This document shows, in pieces, positions 21,601-28,185 of a stretch of DNA of 32,593 nucleotides; position 1 is the stretch's first letter, and every line of letters starts with the position of its first letter. Under the pieces are notes generated by a model. It was not told the DNA's origin and searched no databases. It saw nothing but the letters and a program-made list of their open reading frames with translations. Origin of the DNA: Methanobacteriota archaeon. Lineage in GTDB: Archaea; Thermoplasmatota; Poseidoniia; Poseidoniales; SP79. The position numbers and the translations under genes were made by a program. The DNA lies in assembly GCA_002715545.1 (NCBI GenBank), contig PAZI01000059.1, positions 1 through 32,593 of the forward strand, written 5' to 3'.

Positions 21601-24600
21601 TATGTGATTGAGATTCCTATAATAAACAATGATGAAGTAGATTTTAATCAGGATTTTTGGGTTTTTCTATATGATGAGGATCCGAATCAGCCAAGCGTTG
21701 GAAGGTGGCCGGGTGACAATCCAGCTGGAGGGATATCTAATGTACAAGTTGCTCAGGTCACTATTGTTGCAGACGGAGATCTGAAGAATAAAAATATCTC
21801 AGTTGGTGATGATGGAATTAAGAAGGTTGAATTGGTCAACGAACCGATTCGAGGTGAAGCTGCAGCCGGCAGTTATGATAGAAATTTTAATCCGCACTCT
21901 CAGTACGATACTGAGCCTCCTTACATCTTCGATCCGGGAGCAAATAATCAAGTTCATGCAGTTGAAGCGCAGCCTGATGGGAAGGTGATAATCGGTGGTG
22001 ACTTTACATCTTTTAATAGCTATCCGGTCAACCGTTTGGCAAGGCTCTATGTGGATGGTAGTGTTGATCGTCAATTCCAGTCAGGAACTGGTGCCGATGA
22101 CACGGTTACCGCTATTAAATTGAGAAAGGATGGAAACATTCTGATAGGTGGTGGATTCAGATCCTATAATGGAAATGTTAGCTTTGGGTTGGCAGAACTC
22201 AATGCTGATGGTTCATATAATAATGAGTTTGATGTGGGGGCGGGATTTGATGCGACGGTCCGTGACTTGAAAGTTATGGAAAACGAAAAGATTTTTGTCG
22301 TGGGCGAATTCACTAGTTATAACAATACCAATGCTGTTCATATGGCGAGGCTTAATCCAGGTGGTGCCATTGATCATCTTTTTGCTCCAAAACATGTTCC
22401 AAATGCCCCGGTTAATGCGGTTGATATTGGTGGAGATGGGTCAGTAATTGTTGTGGGTGAGTTCAACAGGGTTGGTGACTTGAAGCGTAATTTTATTGTT
22501 AAGTATAAGTCAGATGGTCGTATTGATCCGGACTTTGAAAGTGTCGAGGGTGCAAACGGAATTATTCATGATGTCATCGTCCAGCCTGATGGGAAAATCA
22601 TTATTGCTGGGGACTTTACTCGGATAAATTTTGTGGAACGCAACAGGATAGCGCGATTGAATCCAAACGGAACCGTTGATAGAAGTTTTAACCCGGGGGT
22701 TGGTTTTGATGCGACTGTGTATTCTATTGTACTGGATACTGATAGTTCGAGGAGGGCCTATGATGAAAATGGGAATATAGGTGGAGGTGCTCCTGTTCCG
22801 AATCCAGACCATATGAAAATATATGCCGCTGGGCTATTTCACAGTTTTGATGAAGTAAGACGATACGGGTTGGCCAGGTTAAATTCAAATGGGATGCTGG
22901 ATACAACATTCATGGATAACTCCTTCATCCAGTTCGCAGGCATTCCAAGGAGTGGGGCACAAGATCCAAGGAATTTTATTCGCGATTTAAGTCTGACTTC
23001 TGACAAAGATTTATATATTTGCGGTTCATTTAAGAAGGTCGGCGGTGGTTACAGTAACTTCCAGAAAAGCCCGCAAAACAATATAACCAGAATTGTGGGT
23101 AATCGTTATGGATACTACCCGAGTGGAGGTGGTTTGTTTGTAGATAGTGGATTGACACGAGGACCCGGGAGTATTGGTTTTGAATCAGAGTTTTATTTTG
23201 CAGATGAGTTTATCAAGTCACATTTCATTAAATTGGAACGTGAAGACGGCAATCTGGGAGCTGGAACGGTAATGGCCGGAACGATTAACCCAAGTCAGGC
23301 CGCTGGTTCCGCCTTTGAAAATGTCGATTATGATAAAAATATTCAGGAAATCGTTTACCCAACTTTATGGTTTTCCGCTTATTCTTTTACTTCTTATTAT
23401 AAGGGTGGATGGCAGGTGAGCGATGCTTTCTCAGGAATAAATAACTTTGGTTATAAGGCAGATGATGTTGTTGAGATACTACCAGACGGTAGTCGGGAAC
23501 TACTTTTTGCCGCTCCAAGATGGTTTACCGATCTTAATGAGTGGTGGCTTCATGTTAATGATGATGATTGGATAGAGGGTAACGAGCGAGTTGAACTATC
23601 GCTGTACCGGCCAAAGTCAAAGCTTTATCTAGGTGGGGCAAATATGGCTTCTGGATTTGCATTAGGTAGGAGGACGGCCTATCTGACCACGGTTGATGAT
23701 GATTTTAAACATGGGACGATTCGTTTTGTTAGGGAGCGCTATTACAGCGATGAAGGGACTCGGCAGGTTCGATTAACTCTCGAGAGGGTAAATGGTTCAA
23801 ATGGACAGGTTAGTGTTCAGCTGAAAACATTGGATCTGACAGATCAGGATCTCGTCAATTTAGAATACTCGAAGGCTAATGGTTCTAGTATTCTGTCAGA
23901 TTATATTAAACGTACAGTTGATGTAACTTTTGAGCCTGAGGAGGTCCATAAATCGATATTCATTACCTTGAACAATGATACAGTCAAGGAACCGGATGAA
24001 GCGTTCCGAATTGAATTGTCAAAACCCAAGGGTGGTGCAGCCATAGATGGCCCATTTTCTAGAAGTGAGTCATTGGTGGTCATTGTGGATGATGATTATG
24101 AGGCTGGCGTCCTTTCGATTGCATCTGAAGAATTTGCAATCAAGGAAAATGAAGGGGAATTGAGAATACCTGTCCAAAGAGTCGGAGGTACCCAAGGCCG
24201 GGTCCATGTTGACTACTTGATAACTCAGTTGGGTGATGATTCAGAAAATATTGTACTTGAGGGGACACTGGATTGGGCAAACCAGAATGCTGAGGATAAT
24301 TATATTGTGTTTGATATTCCAGATGACGATTTGGTTAATTTGGATCAGTCATACAATGTCATTCTTCAAAATAGTGGAGGTACCGAGCAAAAGAAGCCAA
24401 GACTAGGTATTAAGAAAGCAACCATATCAGTTCTTAATGATGACAGTTATGGAGAGTTGGCTTTTGCAAGTCCCGACTTTTATGTCACTGAAAATGGGGG
24501 TGAATTTCTAGTATCAGTATCAAGAGTAAATGGACTTAGCGAAACTGTGTCTGTTGATTATGACGTAATTGATGGAACAGCGAAAGCGGGAGAGGACTTT

Positions 24601-27600
24601 GCGCCAACCAGTGGTACTCTTGTGTTTGAACCTGGTCAACCTACTGCCTATTTTACGGTTCAGATTTTGAATGAAATAGAGGTAATGGATATTAACGAGA
24701 CTGTTGTCCTTAGGTTGAACAATCCCAAGCCTAGGCACGGTTTCATCCGCAGAGCCAAGTTGGGGACGCCGAATATCGCTGTCCTTAACATAATTGATGA
24801 CGAAAGAAACAATGTGCCCCCGGGAACTATTGATACCTCATTTAACCAGAGCGCAGGTACAGATGATTTTATTGATACTATCGTCATTCAGGATGACCTA
24901 AAGTTTATTATTGGCGGTGAATTCACCAATGTAAACGGACTAAACCGCAGTAGGATCGCGAGGCTTAATCCTGACGGACAAATTGATGGATCTTATAACC
25001 TTGGAGCTGGTTTTGATGGCCCGGTCAGAGCGATTAAGATAGATGAAAATGGAAAGGCTCTTGTTGTTGGCTTCTTTAAGACATTTAATGGCATATCGCG
25101 CAATGGAATAGCTCGGTTGAATGCTGATGGAATTTTGGATGAAACATTTAATCCTGGCGCAGGTGCGGATAACCCTGTGTCCGACTTGGTAATACAGGAT
25201 GACGGGAAAATTATTATTGTGGGTGATTTCACAACCTACAATGGATTGAATCGCGTTCGCATTGCACGGATTTTGCCAAATGGAGATATAGATGAGGGTT
25301 TTGATCCCGGTATCGGTCCTGATTTTACTGTTAACTCTGTTGATGTTTTGCCCAATGGTAATGTTGTAATAGGCGGTGACTTTAAAAAATATAATCTTAA
25401 ACCTTATGCGGGAATTGCTCTGCTTGATTCAACCGGCCGATTAATTGAGGGCTTTTCCGTTGCGGATGGATTCAATGGTTCAGTAAAGAAAGTGGTCGCC
25501 CAGCCTGATTTGAAGCTCATTGTGGGAGGGCTTTTTACTACTTATCAGGGTCAGTTGGCCAACAGGATAACTCGGTTGAATAGAGATGGGTCACCTGATG
25601 AGTTGTTTAATGTTGGAACTGGTGCAAATGCATCAATTTATGAGATTCGATTACAGGCTGATGGCAAGATCAATGTAGGTGGTGATTTCAGTCTCTTTAA
25701 TGGTTTGAATAAAAATGCAATCGTACGTCTAAGAACTGATGGTTCCGTTGATCCAACAATTAATTTTGGTACAGGTGCAAATGGTTCGGTACTTGGTATC
25801 GATATTCGACCAGACTACAAAATAATCATTGGAGGTGGGTTCACTGAATTTAATAGCGAGTCCAAACATCACATTGCGCAGATCCACGGTGGAATTATTC
25901 GAACTCCTGGAAAATTGCAGTTCAATTTTTCTGAATTTTTAGTCAATGAAAAAGGTACGAACGCAACGGTTCGAGTTGTACGTACTGGTGGCTTAATGGG
26001 TGAAATTTCGGCCAATTTCGAAACATTAGAAAGCGGTGACTTTAATAGCGCAACAGCTGGTATTGATTATCAACCGCTGCTAAGTCGACTTGATTTTCCA
26101 GAGGGTGAAGCTATCCAGAATCTTACAATTGATATACTTGATGATATAGAGATAGAACCAAATGAGATAGTCGATCTCAGGCTGACTGATTTTGATGCTG
26201 GAACTGAGGGTCTTCAATCAAATGCTAAACTGATTATAACGAGCGATGACAGCGCAGTCGGGTTTGGTAGGCCTTTGTATTCGGTGACTGAAGGTCAAGA
26301 TGGTGCGTTGGCAAGGATTGAGATTAAACGATACGGTTCATTGCTTGGTGATCTTGAAATGTCGTTCATAACGGCGACCAATGGCACAGCTCAGGCAAGT
26401 GCTGATTTCATCTCGGTTAGCAATAAGGTTCAGTTTACAGATTTCGAAACGAATAAGTTCGTGACTGTTCCAATTCTAGATGACGATAAAATAGAGCCTA
26501 TCGAAAATGTGGTTTTGCTAATAACAAATTTAGTTGGTAATGCATTCATCCAGTCAGATGAGTCGATGTTAAACATCATTGATAATGATTTTGCAACGGG
26601 TGAGTTTTCATTTGAATATCCCAATTTTAAGGTCATGGAGAATGCCAAATACGCCACTATTGGTATTGTTAGAACAAACGGTTTTACTGGAATAGTAGAA
26701 ATTGAGTATGAGATGAGTGATTTAACCGCTTCGCTTGGCAAGGACTATTCATCAGAAAGCGGTAAGCTTATTTTCTCCGATGGTGATTTTGTTCAATACA
26801 TGGATATTCCAATTTTGGATGACAAGGAAGAGGAGGGTGCAGAGGCATTCAAGGTGCGATTGGTCAAGGCCACCGGTGATGCCCAGATAACTCCTCCCAA
26901 TTTTGCCAACATAATTATTGTGGATGATGAATCAGAGGATTTTATTTCGGCTGTTAGCGGAAGGGGGGCTGACGGGCCTGTTTATAGTATTGAACCAGAT
27001 CGAAATGGTTTCCTTGTGGGAGGAGATTATTCATCAATCAACGGGGTTGAGACTATGCGTTTGTCTTATTTTGATGATGAAGGTTCAGTTAGTGCTTTAC
27101 TGTTGGAGGAATTTGAATTGAACAATGCAGTTTATGCCATTGAGCATGCATTTAACGGTATATTTGTTGGTGGTTTGTTTAACTCTTCCGGTGAAAAATC
27201 AGTGAATCATCTCGTCAAAATTGATCATAATGGCCGTCTCGATAATTCATTTGAGGCACCGGCCGAGGTTATTTCAACGGTTTATGATATTGAGAAATGG
27301 GGGAATGATCTTTACGTGGCAGGGTCTTTTGGGGTTCTGAAACTTTCGCATGATGGCGGTTTGAATGGCGATTTTGAGCGCCATGCTATTAATGGAGCGG
27401 TATATTCAATCGATGTTACTCAGGACGGAATTTATCTCGCTGGCGATTTTGATGCTGAATCAAATGGCACTTTGAAGAATATTGTTAGGATTGGACACAA
27501 TGGAACTATAGATGACTCTTTTCAGCCTTCTGATTACCCAGACGGGCCTGTTTTCTCTGTCTTGAGCATGGATAGCTCAGTTTTAATTGGCGGTGGATTT

Positions 27601-28185
27601 GTAACTGTAAATGGTGTTTCGAGCCGAAGAATTGCTTGCTTGAATAGAGATGGCTCCATCGATGATTCATTTTATGTCGGTTTGGGCTTCAACAACGTCG
27701 TCAGGCAACTAGCCCTTAGAGGAGACGGAAAGATTCTTGCTTCGGGGCGATTTGAAAAATGGAATGAACAGATTGCGAACCGGATTGCACTCCTTGACTC
27801 AAATGGTCAATTGGTTTCTGACCGCTACAATAATCTTAATTTAAATGGGACTGTTTATGCAGCTGGCGAGATTCCTGGGAAGTTGTTTGCTTTTGGTGGT
27901 ACATTCGAGGAGCAGGAAGATTCTCCCTACACTGGTCTTGGTGTTGTAGAGGCTTTAACTAGTCCGTTGCCTCCAGAACTATTTATTAATTATGACCTTG
28001 AAAAAGATTTGGTGCGTGTTGTTGGGGAATCCTTCACTCGTTATCAAATTGAATCTAGTTTGAATTTAACGGATTGGACGAAGTTAGCCGTTGAGAAGTC
28101 CGATTCAAACGGCAAGGTTGATTTCAACATTGATGTTATGCGCTTTAAGTCTCAGTACTTTAGGGCTGTCATCAGCGACCAATGA
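12655..28185 (+). CDS. Giant exported protein: Calx-beta arrays alternating with five 7-bladed delta-60 propellers
   Basis: One uninterrupted frame of 5176 residues, roughly 0.55-0.57 MDa at 110 Da per residue. A signal peptide (cleavage near 'IFA-QG') is followed by about 19 Calx-beta domains, typified by 'G.A..G.Dy....G.l.F..G', 'i.DD..E..E.f.v.L' and 'v.I.DDD'. They come in groups of 3, 4, 5, 4 and 3, each group followed by a block of seven delta-60/DUF5122-type repeats ('GGxFxxxNGxxRxxIARL' with 'DGxxD'). Calx-beta domains are Ca-binding beta-sandwiches common in adhesins; delta-60 repeats form beta-propellers. A GDGG linker lies at residues 581-601 and a 148-residue Ala-rich helical insert at 1976-2123. 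The last ~74 residues are the C-terminal domain shared with neighbours ('YQIESSLNLTDWTKL'). It starts 3 nt after the protease stop. A surface adhesin or scaffold role is likely but unproven. An exported giant could not fold as one unit before crossing the outer membrane. Confidence 0.93.
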   Translation: MSRFVLSLILIFAGQCIFAQGSGTVEFIQPELRVQESIGDVSVSVSRNKSNLMPSSVNYIVSRSSATLDVDYSMNTQGVLSWGEGDELPKNIIITILDDPDEETDEEIIVKLFNPSDGSYLGGAATARVVISGEESGSIGFSMEKFITSEMDGEARILLSRRNGLKGAILVDYEVRELSELDEEEHLGQVTHYRRLPDTNGVNQKVMPGVKARAFQDFVPEQGTVLMLDYQSSAIIGVSVLPNFDGDAYPHTVLEMSVSNPRPLTSIDQLEGVTVHPTDISVRAYLNKISGDPDSFVPENQGLVPTVDESRMNASLRINDITGPGPDKIWEEEIAPDEPDELRVGFRFGRARYYVANEGASAELWVYRSAPFDQDVTVNYMVGPNRGFLVDDPRENWEIVEAKENPFIDSLEDWDDQRLFSGNRNADPHTDTGDQDILFGPIKDIKYGMMPGDEPRIMPTALYGGSSRMFFGDIDQFMHNRELDIPIINPGSDIATPTGERELSPSFNKIVSPNDVTRDFHVTTGTLTFAANSQEPQQILVKTIEDDYLEFNEDFVVVLYEPDYERLSEGADQAGEAVDEDGGDDGDGGDGGDGGDGGDGGDENEIQYLKPGVSLGVQYWATVTILSGEGTVAGSAKRDFSPAVNNDIYDMALIRKGLDSSTEIPESREEKLVVVGDFTSINATPLNRIGRVFAAGDNEGDVDTSFNPGTGADNYINSIELSLFAVEGDEFQQEIISKYVIGGGFSSYNGQPRNGIARINADGSIDMEFIPGRGIEDGTVYNLKVSQGNQVLVVGEFTMVDGFKRNSIVRFNVDGSVDEGFDIGEGPDGPIYAVSQMPDGRIVIGGSFSAIGGVPSSSLAVLKDNGQLDQDFAIGKGVLGDVYAIDVVSTGAKSRIVIGGSFAEVKGYKMNNVAVLDSDGELDDAFNVGTGADGPVYSVKIDDSLNVVARNTFHLKDQDALIKDLADLNESDVDLDEEIRDLDYLQNYGEYGGMVPLYMQEYIRAEIGVPMYRILIAGDFRSYNGTRRMGLSRLNPNGSVDTSFLDTAYNQFAGLTAGTSTQPTGLINSIVLGAGDEKEPSIFIGGNFDQIGGGSSRASSLSVSNVAKLGSGETSGPGELEFEEDEYRVDEDKLTGQILIRRKNGRRGFASAIIETENLKSGAGAAQGSDIVSTEEADYLRMQEPVVFEHYVNQAVGTGGSLLWFWSFANDFVDAMYYSIDADVYRALLPHEFEPPEGASGLSVYDRLPTQYLTNVDGTSFPYEEEDSLVPAFGFDGQGWQLQDGENGIKAFEVFTVKDSVIEGNETAKLKLSVPRGYINLGGEIIPTGISLGRTEARLLIIDDDFKAGELKFTADSLYFNEADRTATINVERFNGYNGSISVQYRTRTGTASSPQDFNSRTGSLRFASGQESRSLTIKIVDDEIQEADEYFEVDLFNVTGGGQLASGNKLLTLKVFLVDNDLKGGKVEFAVDAGQVVEGDGEVSVPVRRVGGSRGQASVTYSTRSLTANSGEDYLPMQGILNWAHQDVEQKWITIPIVNDDLIEELESFEVSLANAQNVILGERSQVVLSIDDDDNPGEVLIGDSDYYVNENGSELSVYVKRTEGSKGDIQVDYVLSDGTASSVGDFPDYVQSGGTLYFEDGQTGQEIKLKILDDYANENTEYFSLSISNATGGAVIGSTASARVNIVDDETVNVPAGSVDTFFDTGVGIRVNGAVDVIKRDKENNLLLAGEFTVINGITRKGIAKLDSKGVLDSEFDVEGGTNGSITDILPLQDGSMFIVGDFTEVTGTARNRIAKINSDGYLNDSFDPGAAFDGIVHNIIELTNGNYLLVGGFQNYKGKLRRGLVVLDSFSVDVTPWSNDVGSAGVIHSAIQLADGSIILAGDFEQFSNNSIAQKVAKINSKGQLSEQFSDNFSNIYQKEPFKDGVINEVLGHPDGDIILVGDFNIKTGTGRFYKNIIKVRATGKLVTGAASEDILAAEKARTSYAAAEVKVTALKAEQENANTALLQSAAIESAVSSNIEEANSTLVQANAALVLANSKAAAEGATSDDIAAAAAAQLAVDTAAAKLVLLEAEHEAALVQVAAAEVVLDELVVSLEQAKGSLEQANIALFIAEANASKKDYLAYNTSADGGSGFMNGEVLDAALQPDGKLVVVGNFTEIHGRKRNRIARLTQEGGLDPTINFEFGSDNTIRTLVIQEDYRILIGGDFTSFNNIVSRYIAKVYGGINFGGGLVSFIKPKVRFSENEKGYTIQLKRQLGLTSNGLCKLKVTSNDATKWMPSGNPYAIYDYVAFSTNDELDFLPIHFDIGEVFKDIRIISIADVAEIDDLENMKRSVDGDIPVIYIIDDLFADEPDEVLNLELEGFDAMAPGPQSVSELIIENNDSAVRFSAVAENGLEFDYKVDESNQEKVANFTVLRTGATNRVVSVNYFTEPGTARAISPGQDYEDVSGTITFQAGQKEKVVSIPIIDDFKHEGVESIVIHLRDPKPVGSALLLGSESVELLVDDSDKDLARTQIAFEYNNYSLDETSEQLTLKVWRRGGLEDTTTVQYRTIDYNALSAGDNPDYQAVDGELYFKPGESEKTVTLKINDDFDQENNERFGVELYNSVGAKLGDQSKAMIEIQDKEAGTVMFTRWNDQEDDEFLNSGSIDYFRNNIYRVTETDGLGKNRWYAGNSIAVDEENPQDGLIMGDDDGIRVTITRMEGVHGRIKMDYATRDGDARSGEHYISKSGTLIMEEGQSYAYIDIPILPYGEWTSYDPDGFGGFSRTTVNTASFSLNLFNLRKDDGEPDYVKPQFRNENWQSTSEISATIIVERQPWLHPYVSDDLSVDPGLVYDGWHFARKHHRVRESQGTAKIQVWGGEGATANVHWVALPDNPTFALGGHNWSGVNNLGYGPPFPDGPGQSVNQPDWDTHTGIFLTPLGVSMYMELVAGSDYATPWYWTHPQNLTPESANITPFGDGDFVPLSGRFEPPPSGSLSYVIEIPIINNDEVDFNQDFWVFLYDEDPNQPSVGRWPGDNPAGGISNVQVAQVTIVADGDLKNKNISVGDDGIKKVELVNEPIRGEAAAGSYDRNFNPHSQYDTEPPYIFDPGANNQVHAVEAQPDGKVIIGGDFTSFNSYPVNRLARLYVDGSVDRQFQSGTGADDTVTAIKLRKDGNILIGGGFRSYNGNVSFGLAELNADGSYNNEFDVGAGFDATVRDLKVMENEKIFVVGEFTSYNNTNAVHMARLNPGGAIDHLFAPKHVPNAPVNAVDIGGDGSVIVVGEFNRVGDLKRNFIVKYKSDGRIDPDFESVEGANGIIHDVIVQPDGKIIIAGDFTRINFVERNRIARLNPNGTVDRSFNPGVGFDATVYSIVLDTDSSRRAYDENGNIGGGAPVPNPDHMKIYAAGLFHSFDEVRRYGLARLNSNGMLDTTFMDNSFIQFAGIPRSGAQDPRNFIRDLSLTSDKDLYICGSFKKVGGGYSNFQKSPQNNITRIVGNRYGYYPSGGGLFVDSGLTRGPGSIGFESEFYFADEFIKSHFIKLEREDGNLGAGTVMAGTINPSQAAGSAFENVDYDKNIQEIVYPTLWFSAYSFTSYYKGGWQVSDAFSGINNFGYKADDVVEILPDGSRELLFAAPRWFTDLNEWWLHVNDDDWIEGNERVELSLYRPKSKLYLGGANMASGFALGRRTAYLTTVDDDFKHGTIRFVRERYYSDEGTRQVRLTLERVNGSNGQVSVQLKTLDLTDQDLVNLEYSKANGSSILSDYIKRTVDVTFEPEEVHKSIFITLNNDTVKEPDEAFRIELSKPKGGAAIDGPFSRSESLVVIVDDDYEAGVLSIASEEFAIKENEGELRIPVQRVGGTQGRVHVDYLITQLGDDSENIVLEGTLDWANQNAEDNYIVFDIPDDDLVNLDQSYNVILQNSGGTEQKKPRLGIKKATISVLNDDSYGELAFASPDFYVTENGGEFLVSVSRVNGLSETVSVDYDVIDGTAKAGEDFAPTSGTLVFEPGQPTAYFTVQILNEIEVMDINETVVLRLNNPKPRHGFIRRAKLGTPNIAVLNIIDDERNNVPPGTIDTSFNQSAGTDDFIDTIVIQDDLKFIIGGEFTNVNGLNRSRIARLNPDGQIDGSYNLGAGFDGPVRAIKIDENGKALVVGFFKTFNGISRNGIARLNADGILDETFNPGAGADNPVSDLVIQDDGKIIIVGDFTTYNGLNRVRIARILPNGDIDEGFDPGIGPDFTVNSVDVLPNGNVVIGGDFKKYNLKPYAGIALLDSTGRLIEGFSVADGFNGSVKKVVAQPDLKLIVGGLFTTYQGQLANRITRLNRDGSPDELFNVGTGANASIYEIRLQADGKINVGGDFSLFNGLNKNAIVRLRTDGSVDPTINFGTGANGSVLGIDIRPDYKIIIGGGFTEFNSESKHHIAQIHGGIIRTPGKLQFNFSEFLVNEKGTNATVRVVRTGGLMGEISANFETLESGDFNSATAGIDYQPLLSRLDFPEGEAIQNLTIDILDDIEIEPNEIVDLRLTDFDAGTEGLQSNAKLIITSDDSAVGFGRPLYSVTEGQDGALARIEIKRYGSLLGDLEMSFITATNGTAQASADFISVSNKVQFTDFETNKFVTVPILDDDKIEPIENVVLLITNLVGNAFIQSDESMLNIIDNDFATGEFSFEYPNFKVMENAKYATIGIVRTNGFTGIVEIEYEMSDLTASLGKDYSSESGKLIFSDGDFVQYMDIPILDDKEEEGAEAFKVRLVKATGDAQITPPNFANIIIVDDESEDFISAVSGRGADGPVYSIEPDRNGFLVGGDYSSINGVETMRLSYFDDEGSVSALLLEEFELNNAVYAIEHAFNGIFVGGLFNSSGEKSVNHLVKIDHNGRLDNSFEAPAEVISTVYDIEKWGNDLYVAGSFGVLKLSHDGGLNGDFERHAINGAVYSIDVTQDGIYLAGDFDAESNGTLKNIVRIGHNGTIDDSFQPSDYPDGPVFSVLSMDSSVLIGGGFVTVNGVSSRRIACLNRDGSIDDSFYVGLGFNNVVRQLALRGDGKILASGRFEKWNEQIANRIALLDSNGQLVSDRYNNLNLNGTVYAAGEIPGKLFAFGGTFEEQEDSPYTGLGVVEALTSPLPPELFINYDLEKDLVRVVGESFTRYQIESSLNLTDWTKLAVEKSDSNGKVDFNIDVMRFKSQYFRAVISDQ
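12718..14544 (+). repeat. Calx-beta array 1 (three domains, C1-C3)
   Basis: C1 covers residues 22-137 and is canonical ('SATLDVDYSMNTQGVLSW', 'ILDDPDEETDEEI'). C2 (138-337) and C3 (338-632) are expanded, with long insertions between core strands. C3 contains the GDGG linker before its last strand. Boundaries are approximate. Confidence 0.7.
14395..14457 (+). repeat. 9-bp tandem repeat encoding (DGG)n
   Basis: Seven in-frame units of GATGGTGGA (variants GATGATGGA and GATGGTGGG) encode an acidic Gly-rich linker in the third Calx-beta domain. The period is three residues, so it is not an RTX nonapeptide repeat. Confidence 0.95.
14545..15999 (+). repeat. Propeller P1 (seven delta-60-type repeats)
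   Basis: Seven core strands occur in order: VVVGDF, VIGGGF, LVVGEF, VIGGSF, VIGGSF, LIAGDF and FIGGNF, at about residues 672-1087. Blades 5 and 6 are separated by a charged insertion of roughly 65 residues (about 15478-15685, 'DQDALIKDLADLNES'). Blade 6 is followed by 'DTSFLDTAYNQFAG', a phrase echoed in P3. Confidence 0.85.
16000..17730 (+). repeat. Calx-beta array 2 (four domains, C4-C7)
   Basis: C4 (residues 1116-1348) is expanded by insertions; C5 (1349-1465), C6 (1466-1578) and C7 (1579-1692) are canonical in length. Acidic motifs such as 'IIDDDFKAG', 'DNDLKGG', 'DDDDNPG' and 'IVDDE' close the domains. Confidence 0.85.
17731..19335 (+). repeat. Propeller P2 (seven delta-60-type repeats, split by a helical insert)
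   Basis: Seven core strands: LLAGEF, FIVGDF, LLVGGF, ILAGDF, ILVGDF, VVVGNF and LIGGDF. The helical insert at 18580-19023 lies between blades 5 and 6. The block ends 'IAKVYGGI', matched by 'IAQIHGGI' at the end of P4. Confidence 0.85.
18580..19023 (+). other. Ala-rich predicted coiled coil inserted in propeller P2
   Basis: Residues 1976-2123 of the giant protein are dense in Ala, Glu, Leu, Lys and Gln, with no Pro and almost no Gly. Heptad-like phrases include 'ALLQSAAIESAVSSNIEEAN', 'EANSTLVQANAALVLANSKA' and 'EQAKGSLEQANIAL'. This contrasts with the all-beta style of the rest of the protein. It likely folds as a helical hairpin or coiled coil projecting from the propeller. Local DNA is richer in GC (for example 'gccgctgccgccgcggcc'). 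Confidence 0.85.
19336..21780 (+). repeat. Calx-beta array 3 (five domains, C8-C12)
   Basis: C8 (residues 2228-2386), C9 (2387-2515) and C10 (2516-2630) are moderately canonical. C11 (2631-2817) and C12 (2818-3042) are expanded and diverged, with long Trp/Pro-rich insertions. They resemble C2 and C3 in position and style. Confidence 0.7.
21781..23150 (+). repeat. Propeller P3 (seven delta-60-type repeats)
   Basis: Seven core strands: IIGGDF, LIGGGF, FVVGEF, IVVGEF, IIAGDF, YAAGLF and YICGSF. A shorter insertion of about 27 residues (near 22731-22815) sits between blades 5 and 6, the same hairpin as in P1. Blade 6 is followed by 'DTTFMDNSFIQFAG', matching P1. Confidence 0.85.
23151..24810 (+). 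repeat. Calx-beta array 4 (four domains, C13-C16)
   Basis: C13 (residues 3500-3685) is expanded like C4; C14 (3686-3816), C15 (3817-3931) and C16 (3932-4052) follow. Closing motifs include 'TVDDDFKHG', 'IVDDDYEAG', 'LNDDSYG' and 'IIDDERN'. Confidence 0.85.
24811..25890 (+). repeat. Propeller P4 (seven delta-60-type repeats)
   Basis: The most regular block, with seven cores and no large insertion: IIGGEF, LVVGFF, IIVGDF, VIGGDF, IVGGLF, NVGGDF and IIGGGF. Repeats have near-constant spacing and clear 'ARLNPDGQID' or 'ARLNADGILD' elements. It is a good seed for modelling the other blocks. Confidence 0.9.
25891..26943 (+). repeat. Calx-beta array 5 (three domains, C17-C19)
   Basis: C17 (residues 4413-4535), C18 (4536-4650) and C19 (4651-4763) are close to canonical length and end with 'ITSDDSA', 'IIDNDFATG' and 'IVDDESED'. 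Confidence 0.88.
26944..27960 (+). repeat. Propeller P5 (seven delta-60-like repeats, diverged)
   Basis: Seven weaker cores: LVGGDY, FVGGLF, YVAGSF, YLAGDF, LIGGGF, LASGRF and FAFGGTF. This block lies outside both super-modules and directly precedes the C-terminal domain. Confidence 0.75.

Larger units (their letters stand above)
20545..26943 (+). repeat. Super-module 2 of the giant protein
   Basis: Second copy of the order: two expanded Calx-beta, propeller P3, four Calx-beta, propeller P4, three Calx-beta. It is colinear with 13066-20544 at the protein level. The DNA is well diverged, so the duplication is old. Confidence 0.7.
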
